A stretch of DNA of 7,144 nt from an uncultured Clostridium sp. (GTDB taxonomy: Bacteria; Bacillota; Clostridia; Peptostreptococcales; Peptostreptococcaceae), in the NCBI GenBank assembly GCA_937944945.1, contig CALEBD010000111.1, forward strand, positions 1-7,144, in the 5' to 3' direction. Below, in pieces: positions 5,321 to 7,144 of this stretch. Position numbers and translations under genes: made by a program. The notes below the pieces were generated by a model. The model was given only the letters and a program-made list of their open reading frames with translations, made no database searches and was not told the origin of the DNA. Numbering within the stretch: the first letter of the stretch is position 1; each line of letters opens with the position of its first letter.

Positions 5321-5854
5321 ATGAAACAATTAGAAGGCGCCAAGCGGGCCGAAATGCTGCAGGATGCAGCCAACAAGGGATTTGACGACGTCACTGTCGA
5401 AATCTTGAAGTCGAAGACTATCTTCACCCAGAACTTGCTGTTGAAGGGTGATACGGTCGAGTTTGAGGACTTCGATATCCAGCTCATCAAGCAGGGGAAG
5501 GAGTTTAAGACCGTCAACAAAGACGGTGAGGAGATTACCGTTCGGGGTCTTATGATACTCTGTTGCATCAACGGAGTCTGGCGCTGGTTCCCGCTCAGCA
5601 CGTTTCAGCGCGGTTGTCAGATCGCACCTGAAGGTCGCACGGAATACATGGAAGCCATTCGCGAGAAACACGACCTCAATCTGCGCATACTTACCTGCGG
5701 TGATGCGCTGGAGGTCGCTCAACTCCTCGCAGGCAAGCGACTCAAAGTCACGGAGAACCAGTCCTTTAAGTTCCAGCGGTTCAACAAGGACCGTGAGAAG
5801 CTTGAGGGAGAGTTTGACCTCAAACCAGTCTCGTTATTCGAGGAGCTGGCATAA
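5321..5854 (+). CDS. Hypothetical 177-residue protein, distant paralog of the 6014-6487 product
   Basis: The frame starts at the ATG at 5321 (MKQLEGAKRAEMLQDA) and ends with TAA. Both tryptophans (GVWRWFP) are TGG, and GC content is well above that of the left arm. It is a soluble protein with no visible catalytic motif or membrane segment. A helical N-terminus is followed by beta-rich sequence (GDTVEFEDFDIQLIK), then a GVWRWFPLSTFQRG stretch and a C-terminal LLAGKRLKVTEN...FKFQRFNKD region. The order of these blocks (acidic EF strand, aromatic FPLSTFQR, then AGK-L-V and basic strands) is matched in the 6014-6487 protein. It is followed by a strong terminator, so it is probably a separate transcription unit. 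Function unknown; an early host-takeover or nucleic-acid-related role is only a guess. Confidence 0.85.
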   Translation: MKQLEGAKRAEMLQDAANKGFDDVTVEILKSKTIFTQNLLLKGDTVEFEDFDIQLIKQGKEFKTVNKDGEEITVRGLMILCCINGVWRWFPLSTFQRGCQIAPEGRTEYMEAIREKHDLNLRILTCGDALEVAQLLAGKRLKVTENQSFKFQRFNKDREKLEGEFDLKPVSLFEELA

Positions 5855-5859
5855 TAATT

Positions 5860-5896
5860 GGAGAGTGGGGAGCAATCCCTGCTCTCCTTCTTTTTT
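5860..5896 (+). terminator. Intrinsic terminator
   Basis: GGAGAG (5860-5865) pairs with CTCTCC (5882-5887), with an inner GGG/CCC pairing (5867-5869 with 5877-5879). A run TTCTTTTTT follows directly. It begins 5 nt after the stop of the 177-residue gene. Confidence 0.8.
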
Positions 5897-5942
5897 CCAT
5901 CAACCAAAGCCACCAACAGGTACCAAAGCTCCCGACAAGTTC

Positions 5943-5984
5943 GTAGTACATCACAAGTATAAAATAAACGTGATTGTAGTACAT
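5943..5984 (+). promoter_or_regulatory. Repeated GTAGTACAT motif upstream of the second paralog
   Basis: GTAGTACAT occurs at 5943-5951 and 5976-5984, 33 bp apart, in the AT-rich leader between the terminator and the gene at 6014. No Bacteroides-type TAnnTTTG promoter is visible here, so the repeats may be activator sites or part of a promoter for another RNA polymerase. The role is inferred only from position. Confidence 0.4.
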
Positions 5985-6013
5985 AGAAGTTTAATTTAAT
6001 TTATTTATAAAAG

Positions 6014-6487
6014 ATGAAGATTTCTGAAGTAAAAAATCTGCCGAAGATTGCAGCTCCTGGTGGGCGTGTAGTCGCTGAAGTGTCTCCTGAATTTCTGAAG
6101 GAGAAAGGTGTAGGTATCGTAACCTATGGTATCGCACCGAACGAAGTTATCGAATTTCCTGATACGGAAGCTGACATCAAACCTTTTACTCGTACTGTTC
6201 GTCCGAACAGCGATGCAGTTGAAACACTGATCGTAGTGAAACGAAACGGAGAGTTCGGGTATTTCTCGGTAGCAGCACTTCGTCGCATGGACTATAAGGG
6301 CAAGTTCGTAGGTCCTGTATGTCAGGAATTGCAGAATGAAGCAAGCGATTATGCTCGTGTAGCTAAACTCTGCGGTAAGAAGCTGACGTGCAAGGAGATG
6401 ACGAAGATCAAGGTCCGTAAGTTCGATAACGGTGTCATGACCGATGAACTGACCGAGCGCGAAGTACCCGTTCTCGAGTATGCGTAA
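6014..6487 (+). CDS. Hypothetical 157-residue protein, distant paralog of the 5321-5854 product
   Basis: The frame starts at the ATG at 6014 after an AT-rich leader (TTTATTTATAAAAG) and ends with TAA. The protein begins MKISEVKNLPKIAAPGGR. It contains NEVIEFPDTEADIKPF, then GEFGYFSVAALRRM, then LCGKKLTCKEMTKIKVRKFD. These align in order with the EF strand, WFPLSTFQR and LAGKRLKV...FKFQRFN blocks of the protein encoded at 5321-5854, which suggests an old duplication. It has no Trp codon, no membrane segment and no recognised catalytic motif. It is flanked by hairpins on both sides, so it is likely its own unit. Function unknown. Confidence 0.85.
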   Translation: MKISEVKNLPKIAAPGGRVVAEVSPEFLKEKGVGIVTYGIAPNEVIEFPDTEADIKPFTRTVRPNSDAVETLIVVKRNGEFGYFSVAALRRMDYKGKFVGPVCQELQNEASDYARVAKLCGKKLTCKEMTKIKVRKFDNGVMTDELTEREVPVLEYA

Positions 6488-6497
6488 CGGTCAAATT

Positions 6498-6533
6498 ACA
6501 GTTAAGGGGTCGTGAGTACGGCCTCTTAACTGT
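6498..6533 (+). terminator. Hairpin after the second paralog
   Basis: ACAGTTAAGGGG (6498-6509) pairs with CCTCTTAACTGT (6522-6533), 12 positions with one G-T wobble, around a 12-nt loop. The U tract after it is short (TTTAG), so termination may be weak or the hairpin may mark an RNA 3' end. Confidence 0.6.
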
Positions 6534-6567
6534 TTAGAAACTAATATGGGTAGAATATATGTAGCTA

Positions 6568-6717
6568 ATGCAGATAGCTGATATAGTAATCCAGAAAGTT
6601 TCTGAGTCCTTGAAAAAGGACGGTATGACATGTGGTACATTGTACGATGTGTCCATTGTCTATAAGTCTTTGATCGGACTTATAGGCCCTAGTGATGTTT
6701 TTGATGAGTTTAGATGA
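6568..6717 (+). CDS. Hypothetical 49-residue protein ending at TGA
   Basis: The frame runs from the ATG at 6568 (an in-frame TAG lies just upstream, at 6562) to TGA at 6715-6717. The protein begins MQIADIVIQKVSESLKKDG and ends GLIGPSDVFDEFR. It looks amphipathic and soluble. TGA is the likely stop, because reading through would carry the frame across the strong terminator at 6727-6765. Three hairpins fall inside the frame, so part of this stretch could instead act as structured RNA. A competing 39-residue frame starts at the ATG at 6546 and would need two TGA codons to be read as Trp. Function unknown. Confidence 0.5.
   Translation: MQIADIVIQKVSESLKKDGMTCGTLYDVSIVYKSLIGLIGPSDVFDEFR
6606..6687 (+). 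repeat. Three consecutive hairpins, possible structured RNA
   Basis: Hairpin 1 is GTCCTT-GAAA-AAGGAC (6606-6621), with a GNRA tetraloop. Hairpin 2 pairs GACATGTGGTAC with GTACGATGTGTC (6627-6653) around ATT, with one mismatch and two wobbles. Hairpin 3 has arms CTATAAGTC and GACTTATAG (6660-6668 and 6677-6685). They follow each other almost without gaps and are followed by a terminator. Confidence 0.5.
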
Positions 6718-6726
6718 TTAGTGACC

Positions 6727-6765
6727 GTGGGAAGAGAAGTGATGAGCTCTTCCCACATTTTTATT
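6727..6765 (+). terminator. Intrinsic terminator
   Basis: GTGGGAAGAG (6727-6736) pairs perfectly with CTCTTCCCAC (6747-6756), 10 bp around a 10-nt loop, followed by ATTTTTATT. It starts 9 nt after the TGA of the 49-residue gene. Confidence 0.8.
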
Positions 6766-6772
6766 AAAGATT

Positions 6773-6919
6773 ATGGATGCAATTAAAGTAATACTCGGTA
6801 TAATCTTCGGATTGATTATGCTTGGATGGATTGCTACAGTAATAGTCATGGCGTGTGGTCCTTGGGTAGCTGTAGTAATTGCCGCGATCGCTTTAACTAT
6901 ATATCTTAACCGAGATTAA
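6773..6919 (+). CDS. Small two-span membrane protein
   Basis: The frame runs from the ATG at 6773 to TAA at 6917-6919, giving 48 residues, with both tryptophans TGG. The protein starts MDAIKVILGIIFGLIMLGWI. One long hydrophobic segment covers about residues 5-27. A short CGPW turn follows, then a second segment at about 31-44 and a charged end (YLNRD). This is a compact helical hairpin with both ends polar. On this, the presumed early, side it might act on the host envelope, for example in superinfection exclusion, but that is a guess. It begins just after a terminator, so it must have its own promoter or depend on antitermination. Confidence 0.65.
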   Translation: MDAIKVILGIIFGLIMLGWIATVIVMACGPWVAVVIAAIALTIYLNRD

Positions 6920-6940
6920 CTGCGATTGCATAGTAATAAT

Positions 6941-6989
6941 AGTTCTTTGACATATTGACATGACAGAAATACCTGACAAAATGTCATGT
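6941..6989 (+). promoter_or_regulatory. boxA-like element followed by a TGACA cluster and palindrome
   Basis: AGTTCTTTGACATATTG (6941-6957) resembles boxA antitermination sites in rRNA leaders (E. coli TGCTCTTTAACA), and to my memory closely matches those of Bacteroides. TGACA follows at 6948, 6956, 6961 and 6974, and TGTCA at 6982. The arms CATGACA (6959-6965) and TGTCATG (6982-6988) can form a hairpin around a 16-nt loop. The layout recalls a nut-like site or an operator. A 12-codon frame (ATG at 6960, MTEIPDKMSCCD, TGA) lies across it and could be a leader peptide. Confidence 0.4.
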
Positions 6990-6998
6990 TGTGACTGA

Positions 6999-7065
6999 AG
7001 TAGAGGATGAAGTGATCGGTGTAAGTCGTTGATTATCACCCTTTTACTCATCCTCTACTCTTTTT
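6999..7065 (+). terminator. Long intrinsic terminator
   Basis: AGTAGAGGATGA (6999-7010) pairs perfectly with TCATCCTCTACT (7048-7059), followed by CTTTTT. A smaller inner stem, GTGAT/ATCAC (7012-7016 with 7035-7039), lies in the loop. It probably ends the transcript carrying the boxA-like element, or the one from the membrane-protein gene. Confidence 0.75.
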
Positions 7066-7144
7066 AAAACTGTCAATTTGTCAGACCAACTTCCTTCATG
7101 TAAAATATCTATTATTCTCACATTCAGAAAGTTACTCTTCAATA
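7066..7144. other. AT-rich gene-free end of the window
   Basis: There is no credible reading frame on either strand. Two TGTCA motifs (7071-7075 and 7079-7083) continue, in inverted sense, the TGACA cluster seen before the terminator. This is probably the leader of the next rightward gene. Confidence 0.4.

Noticed and set aside
5305..5999. Minus- and plus-strand open frames overlapping the 177-residue gene
   Set aside because: They are antisense or out-of-frame shadows of a well-formed gene; the plus-strand one runs through the terminator at 5860-5896.
6606..6621. Lambda-like boxB (GTCCTTGAAAAAGGAC resembles GCCCTGAAAAAGGGC)
   Set aside because: There is no boxA directly upstream, it lies in a small reading frame, and an N-like partner protein is not visible; short GNRA hairpins are common.
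6960..7068. TGA-read-through version of the 12-codon leader as a 35-residue protein
   Set aside because: It would run through the whole terminator hairpin and its U tract, so it is unlikely to be coding.
1..7144. Suppressor tRNA or any tRNA gene
   Set aside because: I looked for a T-arm (GGTTCGAATCC-like) and cloverleaf on both strands and saw none; the UGA-decoding tRNA must lie elsewhere in the genome or come from the host.

Overview
The window looks like the meeting point of two divergent gene arms of a lytic, crAss-like (Crassvirales-type) phage of a gut Bacteroidales host. The order-level assignment is inference. It rests on four things: a lysis and late-type gene set; two promoters of the Bacteroides housekeeping pattern (TTTG, 20 nt, TAnnTTTG); AT-rich leaders without Shine-Dalgarno sequences; and in-frame TGA codons read as tryptophan, which some crAss-like phages are known to use. 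No capsid, portal, polymerase or tRNA gene is present to settle it.

Left arm (1-4352, all minus strand, very AT-rich). This is a tight operon, read from right to left. It begins with a tandem winged-helix DNA-binding protein (3609-4352) and a short collagen-like/coiled-coil protein (3260-3607). Next is a 766-residue cell-wall enzyme (918-3218) joining a glucosaminidase, an HExxH zinc peptidase and a tail-lysozyme-like domain. Four small proteins follow, and the last two are membrane proteins of holin size. Under the standard code the large enzyme looks like broken fragments. Reading TGA as Trp restores one frame through nine TGA codons, three of them inside the catalytic motifs. Two small downstream genes (611-928 and 334-582) also need TGA=Trp.

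Centre (4353-4863). This gene-free region carries the leftward promoter, three GCCCTRGGAGATAC iterons, two 15-bp TGTACACATATGGAT repeats and GC-rich and AT-rich palindromes. It is a candidate replication origin or operator for the winged-helix protein.

Right arm (4864-7144, all plus strand, GC content much higher). It holds six small genes, each followed by a hairpin or terminator. Trp is written only as TGG here, and two genes appear to end at TGA. The two largest (5321-5854 and 6014-6487) look like distant paralogs. The rest are small unknown proteins, one with two membrane segments. The right end holds a boxA-like element and a cluster of TGACA/TGTCA motifs, closed by a strong terminator.

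Taken together, the window fits a phage whose standard-code (probably early) genes lie on one side and whose recoded (probably late) lysis genes lie on the other. Full-length lysin could then be made only once a UGA-decoding Trp tRNA is available.
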